This document shows, piece by piece, positions 34,512 to 42,602 of a stretch of DNA of 64,000 nt; position 1 is the stretch's first letter; the number at the start of each line of letters is the position of its first letter. Both the position numbers and the translations under genes were made by a program. The notes beneath the pieces were generated by a model. The model did no database searches. It was not told where the DNA came from and saw only the letters and a program-made list of their open reading frames with translations. Where the stretch lies: NCBI GenBank assembly GCA_937902735.1, contig CALELS010000015.1, forward strand, positions 176,621 through 240,620, given 5' to 3'. The DNA is from an uncultured Caryophanales bacterium (GTDB taxonomy: Bacteria; Bacillota_I; Bacilli_A; RFN20; CAG-826).

Positions 34512-35069
34512 ATGAAATACCAAATTATTGGTAAGAACATCGAAGTCACCGAAGGTATTCGTGCAGCTGTCGAAAAGAAGCTTTCACGCATGGATAAATA
34601 CTTCGTTATTAATGACGATGTTTCTTGCCGCGTTGTTGTCAGATCTTACAAGGTCGGAGCGAAAGTTGAGATTACTATTTTTACCTCTCAAATGGACTTC
34701 CGTGCAGAAGTCAGTGATTCTGATTTATATGCTGCAGTGGATATGGCCATTGATAAACTCGAAGGACAAATGCGCAAACTCAAAACCAAAATGGATCGTT
34801 CAAAAGGCGATAAACTTGGTTTAGGCAAAGCCTTAGCGTTTGAAAATATTGAACCAATTGTTGATGAAGAAGAAGATGTCGAAACAGTAGTTCGTGTCAA
34901 AAATATTGATCTCGAACCTATGAGTATCGATGAGGCTATTACCAGAATGGAAGGTCTTGGCCACCCATTCTTCCTCTATCTTGATGAAGAAGATAACAAG
35001 ATTTCTGTTGTCTACACCCGTGAAGATGGTGGTTATGGTATTATTCAAGCTGAAAACGATCTTAAATAA
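34512..35069 (+). CDS. hpf: Long-form ribosome hibernation promoting factor
   Basis: A 185-residue HPF that dimerises 70S ribosomes into 100S particles in slow growth. The N-terminal S30AE domain (about 1-100) begins MKYQIIGKNIEVTEGIR; the C-terminal dimerisation domain (about 125-185) has VVRVKNIDLEPMSIDEAITRME and GHPFFLYLDEEDN. GGAAAGGAGACAAAAG precedes the ATG at 34512; an in-frame TTG at 34494 falls in the leader. The 98-base upstream region has a TAAAAT box near 34465 and short alternative hairpins. Confidence 0.95.
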   Translation: MKYQIIGKNIEVTEGIRAAVEKKLSRMDKYFVINDDVSCRVVVRSYKVGAKVEITIFTSQMDFRAEVSDSDLYAAVDMAIDKLEGQMRKLKTKMDRSKGDKLGLGKALAFENIEPIVDEEEDVETVVRVKNIDLEPMSIDEAITRMEGLGHPFFLYLDEEDNKISVVYTREDGGYGIIQAENDLK

Positions 35070-35086
35070 TTATCATCAAATCGATT

Positions 35087-35111
35087 AGAGCCTTCTTGGC
35101 TCTTTTCTTTT
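35087..35111 (+). terminator. Intrinsic terminator after hpf
   Basis: AGAGCC (35087-35092), loop TTCTT, GGCTCT (35098-35103), then TTTCTTTTT. Confidence 0.88.
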
Positions 35112-35138
35112 TAGAAAAGTTGTTATAAAATACACTCT

Positions 35139-35978
35139 ATGGCTAAGCTTATCGCTACTGATTTAGACGGAACTCTCTTTTATCCAAAGAAGAGAATTAG
35201 AATGATTTCACCAAAATCTTTAAAATTCATTCATAAGTTTATTGATGAAGGAAATCAACTCTGTTTAGTTAGTGGTCGTAATTTAAGATATTGTCTTAAA
35301 GTTGAAAAAAGAATTAAACGTCGTGTTGATTTTGTTGGTTGTAATTCTTCTTTTATCTATGTTGATGGAAAAGTTGTTAAAGAATCTTATTTTAATAATG
35401 AAGAAATCACTAGAATATTAGAAGAAATCAAAGAAACATACGATCCAAAATCAATAATGATTATGACTAGAGATGGAAACTTCGCTCCACGTAGTGGCGC
35501 AGGATTTTTCTACTACATTGGTTATAAACTATGGTATTTCTTTCAAGGAACATATCGCGAAATATTCACACTTGATGATAAGAAATTCGCTAAATCATTT
35601 ATTGATGGCAAAATCTACAAAATCATGTTGATGTTTGGTGTATCAAATAAGCAAATCTTAAGGGCTAAAGAAGTCAATAAAGAAATTCGTGAGAAGTATA
35701 AAGAATATCTTGAAGCAAGTTGGTCTGACCAAGTTATTGAACTTTCACCAGCTGGCTGCTCTAAAGCAGAAGGGTTGAAATATTACTCTGATTATCTTAA
35801 GATTAATCACGACGATGTATACGTTGTAGGCGATTCAGGCAATGATATATCGATGTTTATTGAATTCCACAAGAACAGTTTCTGTATGTCGAGAAGTTCG
35901 CTATCGGTCTCGAAGCACGCAAGACATGTTGTGAAACATTTCTGGGAAATCGAGAAATATATTGATGAAAGGAAGTAA
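35139..35978 (+). CDS. HAD superfamily hydrolase, Cof-type
   Basis: A 279-residue Cof/YidA-type phosphatase. Motif I ATDLDGTLF (about 6-14) is followed by LVSGRNLRY (about 42-50). The C2 cap fills about 85-190. Lys in CSKAEGLKYY and motif IV VYVVGDSGNDISMF (about 226-239) complete the site. Substrate is unknown (sugar phosphates or FMN-type in relatives). A TAAAAT box ends seven bases before the ATG and there is no ribosome binding site, so the message is probably leaderless. It is followed after five bases by an unknown gene. Confidence 0.85.
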   Translation: MAKLIATDLDGTLFYPKKRIRMISPKSLKFIHKFIDEGNQLCLVSGRNLRYCLKVEKRIKRRVDFVGCNSSFIYVDGKVVKESYFNNEEITRILEEIKETYDPKSIMIMTRDGNFAPRSGAGFFYYIGYKLWYFFQGTYREIFTLDDKKFAKSFIDGKIYKIMLMFGVSNKQILRAKEVNKEIREKYKEYLEASWSDQVIELSPAGCSKAEGLKYYSDYLKINHDDVYVVGDSGNDISMFIEFHKNSFCMSRSSLSVSKHARHVVKHFWEIEKYIDERK

Positions 35979-35983
35979 TTAAA

Positions 35984-36850
35984 ATGAATAATTACACAGT
36001 CGCTATTTCTTCTTTCTTACGTTTTAACGTAGTGGTTTTAAATACCTTAGAATACGTTATGAAAAAAGATGCCTATGATGTCAAGGCATATAACGCTAGA
36101 AAAGAAATCTTAAATAACGAAATTACCAACAACACACCACTTAAAAATTGTTGTGAAAACAGTGGTGAAGCTGGTCAAAAACTCGTTAAAGCTATCAAAG
36201 ATTTGATTGAACTTGCCTACTCACCAGCATCCACAATTGTTAAAGTTGCAGGAGATGGTAATGAATTACGTATCGATCATGCTCAACACCTCGCTTTATT
36301 TGAAGCTGTCTTACCAGTTTATGATGAAATCAGAAACGTCATAAACGCTCATATTCAAGCAGCTCGCAAAGAAAACAAATATGATGATCAATTATTAGAC
36401 AAGGCACTTCATGAGACAGAATATTTCTATCGTGGACTTGTTAATATGCTTTTACTTGATGAGCTTGATCATTTATTTGCTGAATATAATAAAGCACGTC
36501 AAGAAGCAAAAGGTGGAATTACTCCACAATCTAACTTCATCCAAAACGATATCCAAAAAGTTGTTACCTTAATTAATCGTTCACGTCAAACATGTCCAAT
36601 TATTACTACAGATTATTATGAAATGATTGACCCATTATTTGCTTTGATGGAAATGACAAGTGGACGCCGTGAACTCCCAAGTGGCTCCAATTTTGGTGAA
36701 CAATTCACTAAAGTGAAAAAGATTGTTAGAGAAAAGACACAAAAATGGGAAACTGCATGGAAGCCGACTTACGATGCATTTATCAAAGGATTTGATGAAC
36801 AAATTCGTGAAATGCAAAAGAATGCTCCAAAAGCAGAACCAGAAGCTTAA
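35984..36850 (+). CDS. Unknown cytoplasmic helical protein
   Basis: I do not recognise this 288-residue protein. It has no signal peptide or membrane helix and looks mostly alpha-helical, with charged helices such as NVINAHIQAARKENKYDDQ and LLDELDHLFAEYNKARQEA. The C-terminus is disordered and ends in a Pro/Ala/Glu stretch. AGGAAGTAATTAAA precedes the ATG. It lies between a HAD phosphatase and a small membrane protein, in one direction and tightly spaced; codon use looks like that of highly expressed neighbours (hpf, rny). Function unknown. Confidence 0.75.
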   Translation: MNNYTVAISSFLRFNVVVLNTLEYVMKKDAYDVKAYNARKEILNNEITNNTPLKNCCENSGEAGQKLVKAIKDLIELAYSPASTIVKVAGDGNELRIDHAQHLALFEAVLPVYDEIRNVINAHIQAARKENKYDDQLLDKALHETEYFYRGLVNMLLLDELDHLFAEYNKARQEAKGGITPQSNFIQNDIQKVVTLINRSRQTCPIITTDYYEMIDPLFALMEMTSGRRELPSGSNFGEQFTKVKKIVREKTQKWETAWKPTYDAFIKGFDEQIREMQKNAPKAEPEA

Positions 36851-36869
36851 TAGAAATCAGGATTAGATT

Positions 36870-37259
36870 ATGAGAAAAAGTAAAGGAAATACGAAACGCA
36901 TCCATGTTGCTGAATTAATTTTATATATTGTTTCAGCCGTTGCTTTAGTTGTTGGTTTAACATCCCTTACCTTTGGTATTGTTGGGCATCATATCAATGT
37001 TCCACTTGAAGATAATTGGATTATTAAAGCCGAAACTAGCATTGTTTTAGATTTTAGAATTTGGGGAATTATCATTATTTCTAGTGCAGCACTTGTAAGC
37101 GTTGTTACTTTAGTAGCATTTGCTAGTGGCGCTGATAGACAATACGAAAAATCACTTCGTCGTCAACAAAGACTTTCAAGTTCTGCTATTAACGAAATGG
37201 AAATTAAACCTGCTGTTGAAACCATCGAAGTCGAATCTAATCCAGTTAAAAACGAATAA
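36870..37259 (+). CDS. Unknown two-helix membrane protein
   Basis: A 129-residue protein. After a basic N-terminus there is a membrane helix at about 13-37, an external loop of about 27 residues and a second helix at about 65-88, then a charged cytoplasmic tail with QYEKSLRRQQR and several Glu. No family recognised. The 19-base gap to the gene before and the terminator after it suggest co-transcription with the unknown gene upstream. Confidence 0.7.
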   Translation: MRKSKGNTKRIHVAELILYIVSAVALVVGLTSLTFGIVGHHINVPLEDNWIIKAETSIVLDFRIWGIIIISSAALVSVVTLVAFASGADRQYEKSLRRQQRLSSSAINEMEIKPAVETIEVESNPVKNE

Positions 37260-37279
37260 AGATTTATTAAACGATATTT

Positions 37280-37308
37280 ACGATCTAGTTATCTAGGTCG
37301 TTTTTATT
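37280..37308 (+). terminator. Intrinsic terminator after the unknown pair
   Basis: ACGATCTAG (37280-37288), loop TTAT, CTAGGTCGT (37293-37301), then TTTTATTT. Confidence 0.9.
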
Positions 37309-37344
37309 TACTTTTTTAATTTTATTATTAAAATATAGTTAAAC

Positions 37345-37555
37345 TAATGCGATAGAGAAAAACTATTGATTTCTATATAGAGAATCTAGGATGGTGGAAG
37401 CTAGATTAGAATAAATAGATAATATGGACTATCAAAGGCGAGGCGAATTAAGTAGCTGAGACGTTACTCGCGTTAAGAGTTAAAGTGCGTATCGATTGAT
37501 ACGAAATAAGGTGGCACCACGGTAATTCGTCCTTATACGGACGTTTTTTATTTAA
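37345..37555 (+). promoter_or_regulatory. T-box leader of trpS (Trp specifier UGG)
   Basis: A tRNA-sensing leader. Stem I is closed by GATAG (37351-37355) with CTATC (37429-37433). The distal loop region AGGATGGTGGAAG lies near 37388-37400, and the likely specifier codon TGG is at 37425-37427. The T-box sequence AGGTGGCACCACGG is at 37509-37522. The terminator is CGTCC (37528-37532) with GGACG (37539-37543) and six Ts. Uncharged tRNA-Trp would bind and open the terminator, so trpS rises when Trp-tRNA is short. Confidence 0.94.
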
Positions 37556-37570
37556 ATGGAGGAAACGAAA

Positions 37571-38566
37571 ATGGAACAAAAACAAAAAGTAATGCTTAGT
37601 GGCATTAAACCAACAGGGAAACTTACTCTTGGTAATTATATTGGTGCGATAAAACAATTTGTCACATATCAAGATGATTATAAGATGTATGTTTTTATTG
37701 CTGATTTACATTCTTTAACTTTGCCAATTGATCCAAATGAATTAAGAGAAAATACGAGAGACTTAATTGCTATTTATTTAGCAGCAGGCATTGATCCTAA
37801 CAAAGTTGTTTTGTTTAAACAAAGTGATGTTCCTCCACACGCTGAACTAGGTTATGTCATGGCTTGTAATTCAAACATGGGAGAACTAAAAAGAATGACC
37901 CAGTTCAAAGATAAAACTGCCAAATTAAAAGAAAATGACCATATTCCAACAGGAATCTATATTTATCCAACATTAATGGCAGCAGATATTCTTCTTTATG
38001 ATGCTGATTATGTTCCAGTTGGAATTGACCAAAAACAACATGTTGAATTAACTCGCGATTTAGCTATTAGATTTAACCATGCCTATGGTGATACATTTAA
38101 AATTCCTGAGCCAGTCGTTGCAAGAAGCGGAGCAAAGATAAATTCTTTAAGTGATCCAACTAAAAAGATGTCTAAATCCGAGTCTGATAAAGGAACAATT
38201 TATTTATTAGAAGATTTAGCAATTACAAGAAAGAAAATTATGTCTGCTGTAACAGATATGGAAAATAGAGTCATCTTTAATCTTGAAAAACAACCTGGCA
38301 TTGCAAATCTTTTAACAATTATGTCTTCTATTACTGGAAGAGATATAAACGAAATTGCAAAAGAATATGAGAATGGTGGATATGGTAATTTCAAGCGTGC
38401 TGTTGCGGATGTTGTTTGTGAAGAATTAGAAAAACTTCAAGCAAGAGTTAATGAGATTAAATCCAGTGGCAAAATTGAAAAGATTTTAGAAAAAGGAGCG
38501 ATTTCTGCTATGGAAATTGCTTCCAAGAAGCTTGATGAAGTATATAAGAAAGTTGGTATTAGATAA
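37571..38566 (+). CDS. trpS: Tryptophanyl-tRNA synthetase
   Basis: A class I synthetase of 331 residues. The HIGH-type motif lies in SGIKPTGKLTLGNYIGA (about 10-26), with MAADILLYDADYVPVGIDQKQHVELTRD in the middle (D of the Trp site) and KMSKSESDKG (about 198-207) as KMSKS motif. The ATG at 37571 follows GGAGGAAACGAAA; an in-frame ATG at 37556 overlaps that ribosome binding site and is rejected. Controlled by the T-box in front of it. Confidence 0.97.
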   Translation: MEQKQKVMLSGIKPTGKLTLGNYIGAIKQFVTYQDDYKMYVFIADLHSLTLPIDPNELRENTRDLIAIYLAAGIDPNKVVLFKQSDVPPHAELGYVMACNSNMGELKRMTQFKDKTAKLKENDHIPTGIYIYPTLMAADILLYDADYVPVGIDQKQHVELTRDLAIRFNHAYGDTFKIPEPVVARSGAKINSLSDPTKKMSKSESDKGTIYLLEDLAITRKKIMSAVTDMENRVIFNLEKQPGIANLLTIMSSITGRDINEIAKEYENGGYGNFKRAVADVVCEELEKLQARVNEIKSSGKIEKILEKGAISAMEIASKKLDEVYKKVGIR

Positions 38567-39138
38567 TGAAAAAGATTCTATACATTGATGCTTGTATTAG
38601 AGATGAATCTCGTACAAGAGAATTAGCTGACTATTTAGTTTCAAAACTCCATGGAGAAGTAACTAGATTAGAATTATCAAAGCTCAATTTGAAACCTTTA
38701 ACTAAAGAAGAACTGGATTTAAGAACCAAGTTACTTGAAAAAGGTGATTATTCTCATCCAATGTTTGACGAAGCAAAAAGATTTAAGGATGCTGACTTAA
38801 TTGTTCTTGCCACTCCTTATTATGATTTTTCATTTTCTTCTTTAGTAAAAGTCTATATCGAACATATTAACTGCAACGGAATTACTTTCGGTTTTACTGA
38901 AAAGGGTGAATATATTAAGCATTGTAAAGCAAACACTTTATTTTATATAACAACAAGCGGTGGCGAACTTCTTGCTGACTATGGTTTTAATTATATTAAA
39001 GCTCTAAATGAAGTGTTCTATGGAATTAAGAATACTCACTTAATTGCAGCTGAAAATTTAGATATTGTTGGAGTTGATGTTAGTTATCAAGTTAACGAAG
39101 CAAAATTAGACATTGATTTCATGTTAGAAAATATTTAA
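38566..39138 (+). CDS. Flavodoxin-fold NAD(P)H-dependent oxidoreductase (azoreductase-like)
   Basis: A 190-residue protein of the AcpD/AzoR type. It starts KKILYIDACIRDESRTRELAD, where FMN-phosphate binding occurs, then DADLIVLATPYYDFSFSSLVKVYIEHI (flavin ring loop) and a TTSGGELLADYG loop. Azoreductase or quinone reductase activity is likely; the natural substrate is unknown. It shares one base with the trpS stop. Confidence 0.85.
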   Translation: MKKILYIDACIRDESRTRELADYLVSKLHGEVTRLELSKLNLKPLTKEELDLRTKLLEKGDYSHPMFDEAKRFKDADLIVLATPYYDFSFSSLVKVYIEHINCNGITFGFTEKGEYIKHCKANTLFYITTSGGELLADYGFNYIKALNEVFYGIKNTHLIAAENLDIVGVDVSYQVNEAKLDIDFMLENI

Positions 39139-39158
39139 AAAGACACACGAAGTGTCTT
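39136..39158 (-). terminator. Terminator of tRNA-Ser(GGA)
   Basis: On the minus strand AAGACAC (39158-39152), loop TTCGT, GTGTCTT (39146-39140), then TTTAAAT. Overlaps the end of the convergent oxidoreductase gene. Confidence 0.8.
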
Positions 39159-39169
39159 ATTAATCATAG

Positions 39170-39260
39170 TGGCGGAAGATAAGAGATTTGAACTCTTGCG
39201 CCCCTTTCGGAACCTATGAGCTTTCCAAGCCCACCCCTTCAGCCTCTTGGGTAATCTTCC
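39170..39260 (-). tRNA. tRNA-Ser (anticodon GGA)
   Basis: Class II tRNA. Acceptor GGAAGAT/ATCTTCC, discriminator G, encoded CCA. Anticodon loop TTGGAAA gives GGA. Long variable arm and T loop TTCAAAT. Confidence 0.94.
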
Positions 39261-39322
39261 GGCTGCGAATTATTATATGTTTTCTTTTACTTAAAAACAA
39301 CAAACATTTAAACTTAAATATT

Positions 39323-40288
39323 ATGAAAGAAATTATTATTTCTAGACTCGACGAAAATCAAAGAATTGATAAATACGTTAGAAAGTATCTTAGTGATGCT
39401 CCTTTAAGTTTTATTTATAAATTATTTAGAAAAAAGGATGTCAAGATTAACGGACATTGGGTTAAAGAAAACTATATTGTTAAAGCTGGTGAAACATTAA
39501 CTATTTATGTTACAGATGAACAATTAAAAGAATTTGTAAAGGAAAAAGAAGTTAATAAGAAGCCATTATCTTTTCCAATTGTTTATGAAGATGAGAATAT
39601 TCTTATTGTAAATAAACCACGTGGAATTTTAGTTCACGGAGATAATAAAGAAAAAAGATTAACTCTCTCAAATGAAGTGTTGAATTATCTTTACTATAAA
39701 GGTGAATTTGATCCAAAGATTAATAATGGGTTCACACCTGCTCCTGCTCATAGACTAGATAGAAATACATCTGGTTTAGTTTTATTTGGAAAAAATCTTA
39801 AATCCCTCCAACAACTTGAGGAAATGTTTAAAGAAAAAAAAGATATTGAAAAGCATTATTATGCTTTGGTCAAAGGAAAAGTTGATGGAATATTAGAAAT
39901 TGATGCCCCTCTTAAAAAGGATCCTAATAGTGGTCTTGTAAAAGTTGCCTCTTTAAAAGAAGGTGGTTTAGAAGCTAAATCGATTGTTAAACCTGTTAAG
40001 TTATATAAAGCCTTCTCATTAGTTGATGTTAATCTTGTTACTGGTAGAACTCATCAAATAAGAGTTCATCTTTCTTATGAGGGTTTTCCTATCATTGGCG
40101 ATTCAAAATATGGTGATTTTTCTCTTAATAAAGAATTTAAAAATAAATACGGTTTTGAGAACCAATTCTTACATGCGTATTCGATAAAATTTAAAAAAAT
40201 AGAAGGAATTCTTTCCTATCTATCTAATAAGAATTTCACGTCAGAACTCCCTTTAAATATGAAAAAAGTTCTCGAAGAACTTAATTAA
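39323..40288 (+). CDS. RluC/RluD-family pseudouridine synthase
   Basis: A 321-residue enzyme that converts uridine to pseudouridine in rRNA. An S4-type domain is at the N-terminus (ISRLDENQRIDKYVRKYL, about 4-75). The catalytic motif APAHRLDRNTSGLVLFGK (about 139-156) holds the nucleophilic Asp. VTGRTHQIRVHLSYEGFPIIGDSKYG (about 238-263) is the second signature. Exact target (RluC or RluD type) cannot be told. Start at the ATG at 39323, since a longer frame would run into tRNA-Ser. No clear ribosome binding site. Confidence 0.92.
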   Translation: MKEIIISRLDENQRIDKYVRKYLSDAPLSFIYKLFRKKDVKINGHWVKENYIVKAGETLTIYVTDEQLKEFVKEKEVNKKPLSFPIVYEDENILIVNKPRGILVHGDNKEKRLTLSNEVLNYLYYKGEFDPKINNGFTPAPAHRLDRNTSGLVLFGKNLKSLQQLEEMFKEKKDIEKHYYALVKGKVDGILEIDAPLKKDPNSGLVKVASLKEGGLEAKSIVKPVKLYKAFSLVDVNLVTGRTHQIRVHLSYEGFPIIGDSKYGDFSLNKEFKNKYGFENQFLHAYSIKFKKIEGILSYLSNKNFTSELPLNMKKVLEELN

Positions 40289-41109
40289 TTATTTAAATAC
40301 TTACCTTCTAAAATATCTTTTAAAGTGTAATATATACCGTCTTCTTCATTGGTATATTTTGTTACAATATCTGCTTTTAATCTAAATGATTCTTTACCAT
40401 TTAACATGGCAACTCCATAACCAGCTTGTTTAAGCATCTCTAAATCATTTTCAGCATCTCCAAAAACAATAATGTGTTCTTTTGGGATGTTGTAGTATTT
40501 AGCAATACGCTTTACACACGCTCCTTTAGTTGCACTCTTATAAAATAGTTCAAAATATGGAGAGCCAGTCCAATATCTTAAAGATAAATCATCATCTTCT
40601 TTAAAATTATTAAGAATATTTTTCTTGTCATCTTTTGTAATGTTTTCTTTTAATTTAGCAATGCATGTCATTGGATCATCATTCAAAATATCTTTTAATT
40701 CTCCAACATTCATCTTCATACCTTTATAAAAGAAGAAAGTATTTAAGTATGCATCTTCCTTATCAATGTATACATCATTTTCAGTTTCACACATTACATT
40801 ATCAATATAAGGTTTTAGTGTATTTAATATTTCAATTACTTTTTCTTTAGGGAAAGAATAGAGATGTGATGGGAAATTTGCATCATTTGGATCATAAACA
40901 TATGCTCCGTTATAGCAAATTAGAGGACTACTTAAATTTAATTCATTGTAATAAGGAAGAAGAGTTCTTGATGGTCTTCCACTTGCAAGGACAATAATGT
41001 GGCCTTCTTTTGTGAGTTCTTTAAGATAATCTCGCGTTTTCAAAGTAATCTTCTTTTCTTTATTAAGAAGAGTGCCATCCATGTCTAACGCTATAAGGTA
41101 TCGTTCCAT
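40285..41109 (-). CDS. HAD superfamily hydrolase, Cof-type
   Basis: A 274-residue Cof-type phosphatase. Motif I IALDMDGTLLNKEKKIT (about 6-22), motif II VLASGRPSRT (about 40-49), YNGAYVYDP, then a C2 cap and Lys in TKGACVKRIAKYY, with motif IV IIVFGDAENDLEMLKQAGYGVAM (about 210-232). Related to YkrA/YxeH. Substrate unknown. Its stop overlaps the stop of the convergent pseudouridine synthase by four bases. Third HAD phosphatase in the window. Confidence 0.9.
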   Translation of the reverse strand: MERYLIALDMDGTLLNKEKKITLKTRDYLKELTKEGHIIVLASGRPSRTLLPYYNELNLSSPLICYNGAYVYDPNDANFPSHLYSFPKEKVIEILNTLKPYIDNVMCETENDVYIDKEDAYLNTFFFYKGMKMNVGELKDILNDDPMTCIAKLKENITKDDKKNILNNFKEDDDLSLRYWTGSPYFELFYKSATKGACVKRIAKYYNIPKEHIIVFGDAENDLEMLKQAGYGVAMLNGKESFRLKADIVTKYTNEEDGIYYTLKDILEGKYLNN

Positions 41110-41136
41110 CTTTTAAATTATATATTAATTTATTGA

Positions 41137-41165
41137 TTGTTGAGTTAAAAAATACAATTTATAAT
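41137..41165 (+). promoter_or_regulatory. Promoter of spx
   Basis: TTGTTG (41137-41142) and TATAAT (41160-41165), spacing 17. The -10 ends nine bases before the spx ATG at 41175, so the message has almost no leader. Confidence 0.65.
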
Positions 41166-41174
41166 AATTATCGT

Positions 41175-41597
41175 ATGATTACGATTTATACATCACCATC
41201 TTGTTCTAGTTGTAGAAAAGTAAAAAAGTGGTTCGAAGAACAAAATATCCCATTCCGTGAAAAGAATATTTTTGCATCTAAATTAACCGAAGAAGAACTC
41301 AAAGATATGTTAATTAAGGCCGAAAACGGCACTGATGACATTGTTTCAAATCGTTCTAAAATCATTAAAGAACAACACGTAGATATTGAATCAATGAAAA
41401 TATCTGAACTTGTTCAGTTCATTCGTGAAAATCCTTCAGTTTTAAAACGACCAATCATGCTAGATGATCGACGCATGCAAGTTGGATACAATTCAGAAGA
41501 AATTAGGACATTTATACCTCGCGCGAGAAGAATTGCTGAACTTGCATGTCCAAACCTAGATTGTTGTGATGATAATTGTGATGCAGAGACTAAATAA
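41175..41597 (+). CDS. spx: Transcriptional regulator Spx (ArsC family)
   Basis: A 140-residue Spx. MITIYTSPSCSSCRKVKKW carries the redox CxxC (Cys10 and Cys13). NGTDDIVSNRSK, LKRPIMLDDRRMQVGYNSEEIRTFIPR match Bacillus Spx closely, including the Arg of the RPI motif and the region that binds the RNA polymerase alpha C-terminal domain. Spx switches transcription under disulfide stress. Unlike Bacillus Spx the tail carries four extra cysteines (ACPNLDCCDDNCD). An upstream ATG at 41133 lies before the promoter -10 box and is rejected. Confidence 0.94.
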   Translation: MITIYTSPSCSSCRKVKKWFEEQNIPFREKNIFASKLTEEELKDMLIKAENGTDDIVSNRSKIIKEQHVDIESMKISELVQFIRENPSVLKRPIMLDDRRMQVGYNSEEIRTFIPRARRIAELACPNLDCCDDNCDAETK

Positions 41598-42165
41598 GTT
41601 TCTCTTTCACTCTTTTTAATTTAGATTTTGTGTTCCTTAGGTAAGGAACACTTTCTTTTTCTAAGAACTCTTTTAAATATTTTGTTGCCGTTTCCATTGA
41701 TGAAGATTCACATTCAATTTCATAATCGGTAGTGCCCAAATAATCGCTTTTATCGATACTTAAAAGGTAATCATCTCCTTTAATATCGAATCTAATAGTT
41801 TTTAAGATGGCAAAAACTTTTAAATGATTTATGTTGGCGAGTTTATTTTTATTTATCTCACTAATTACCTCGCCATCAGGTAATTTTCCTTCTTTTAAAA
41901 AATGAGATAAATCTTGTTCACTTAATTGTTGATTGATTTCGAGTTTACCCTCATCTAAATCAATCTTTAAAGTAAATTCACCTTTCCCCTTTTTAATTCT
42001 AATTCTAAGAGCTAATCTTGAGTCTTTTAAAGAAACTGATTCATCATAAAATAAGTAATTTGTTTGACTATATGGGGGATATTTGGTCGAATACTTAGAA
42101 TATAAACGATTATAATCAGACTCATTAATTAGAGTTTTTGCTTCAATTTCAATATCTCTAGACAT
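41590..42165 (-). CDS. CYTH-domain protein (YjbK-like)
   Basis: A 191-residue CYTH protein of the triphosphate tunnel metalloenzyme fold. The ExExK signature IEIEAK is at 5-10. Alternating strands of basic and acidic residues follow: LALRIRIKKGKGEFTLKID, IRFDIKGDDYLLSIDKSDYLGTTDYEIECES. Such proteins hydrolyse triphosphates or bind them; the Bacillus homologue YjbK lies in the spx (yjbD) neighbourhood. It overlaps the spx stop by eight bases, convergent. Confidence 0.85.
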   Translation of the reverse strand: MSRDIEIEAKTLINESDYNRLYSKYSTKYPPYSQTNYLFYDESVSLKDSRLALRIRIKKGKGEFTLKIDLDEGKLEINQQLSEQDLSHFLKEGKLPDGEVISEINKNKLANINHLKVFAILKTIRFDIKGDDYLLSIDKSDYLGTTDYEIECESSSMETATKYLKEFLEKESVPYLRNTKSKLKRVKEKLI

Positions 42166-42197
42166 ATAAATATGTTAACATATTGAAGGTAATTATT

Positions 42198-42602
42198 ATG
42201 TTTATTATTTTTAGTGATCCAACCAATAATTGGTTAAATGAATTCTTAATTAAATGGGGAGTACCTCTATCCTTTGTTGCAGCAGGTCTTGTATTTGTTG
42301 CTGTTTTAGTATTATTTCTCATTGCTTTTTTAAAAAGAAAAAAAGATCCAATGGCAGGTATTAAAAAACCTTTATTAATTGGTGATATAAATAAAATAGT
42401 TGAAGCTATTGGTGGAAGAGAAAATGTTGTTGCTCATTCTTTAACGGGTTCAAGAATTGTTCTTGTTTTAAAGAATTATAACGTTGTTAATGAAGAATTA
42501 TTAAACCAAAATGGTATTGATTCAGTAATTAAAATGTCAAATAAAATCACCCTTGTAAGCAAGAGTGATGCATCTAAGATTTATACAGCCTTGTTTCATT
42601 AG
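42198..42602 (+). CDS. Membrane-anchored PTS EIIB-like domain lacking the phosphocysteine
   Basis: A 134-residue protein. A membrane helix (about 21-45) and a basic stop KRKK lead to a domain at about 60-132 that resembles the glucose-type EIIB fold: INKIVEAIGGRENVVAHSLTGSRIVLVL, then NVVNEELLNQNGIDSVI and KITLVSKSDASKIYTAL. In true EIIB the motif after the beta-strand is C-x-T-R-L; here the stretch reads SLTGSRI and there is no cysteine at all in the domain. It therefore cannot pass on phosphate in the usual way and may act as a sensor or scaffold. ATG at 42198; a TTG at 42183 is unlikely. Confidence 0.65.
   Translation: MFIIFSDPTNNWLNEFLIKWGVPLSFVAAGLVFVAVLVLFLIAFLKRKKDPMAGIKKPLLIGDINKIVEAIGGRENVVAHSLTGSRIVLVLKNYNVVNEELLNQNGIDSVIKMSNKITLVSKSDASKIYTALFH

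Noticed and set aside
39188..39322. Longer start for the pseudouridine synthase
   Set aside because: The extra 45 codons run through tRNA-Ser on the other strand; the ATG at 39323 directly precedes the S4 domain.
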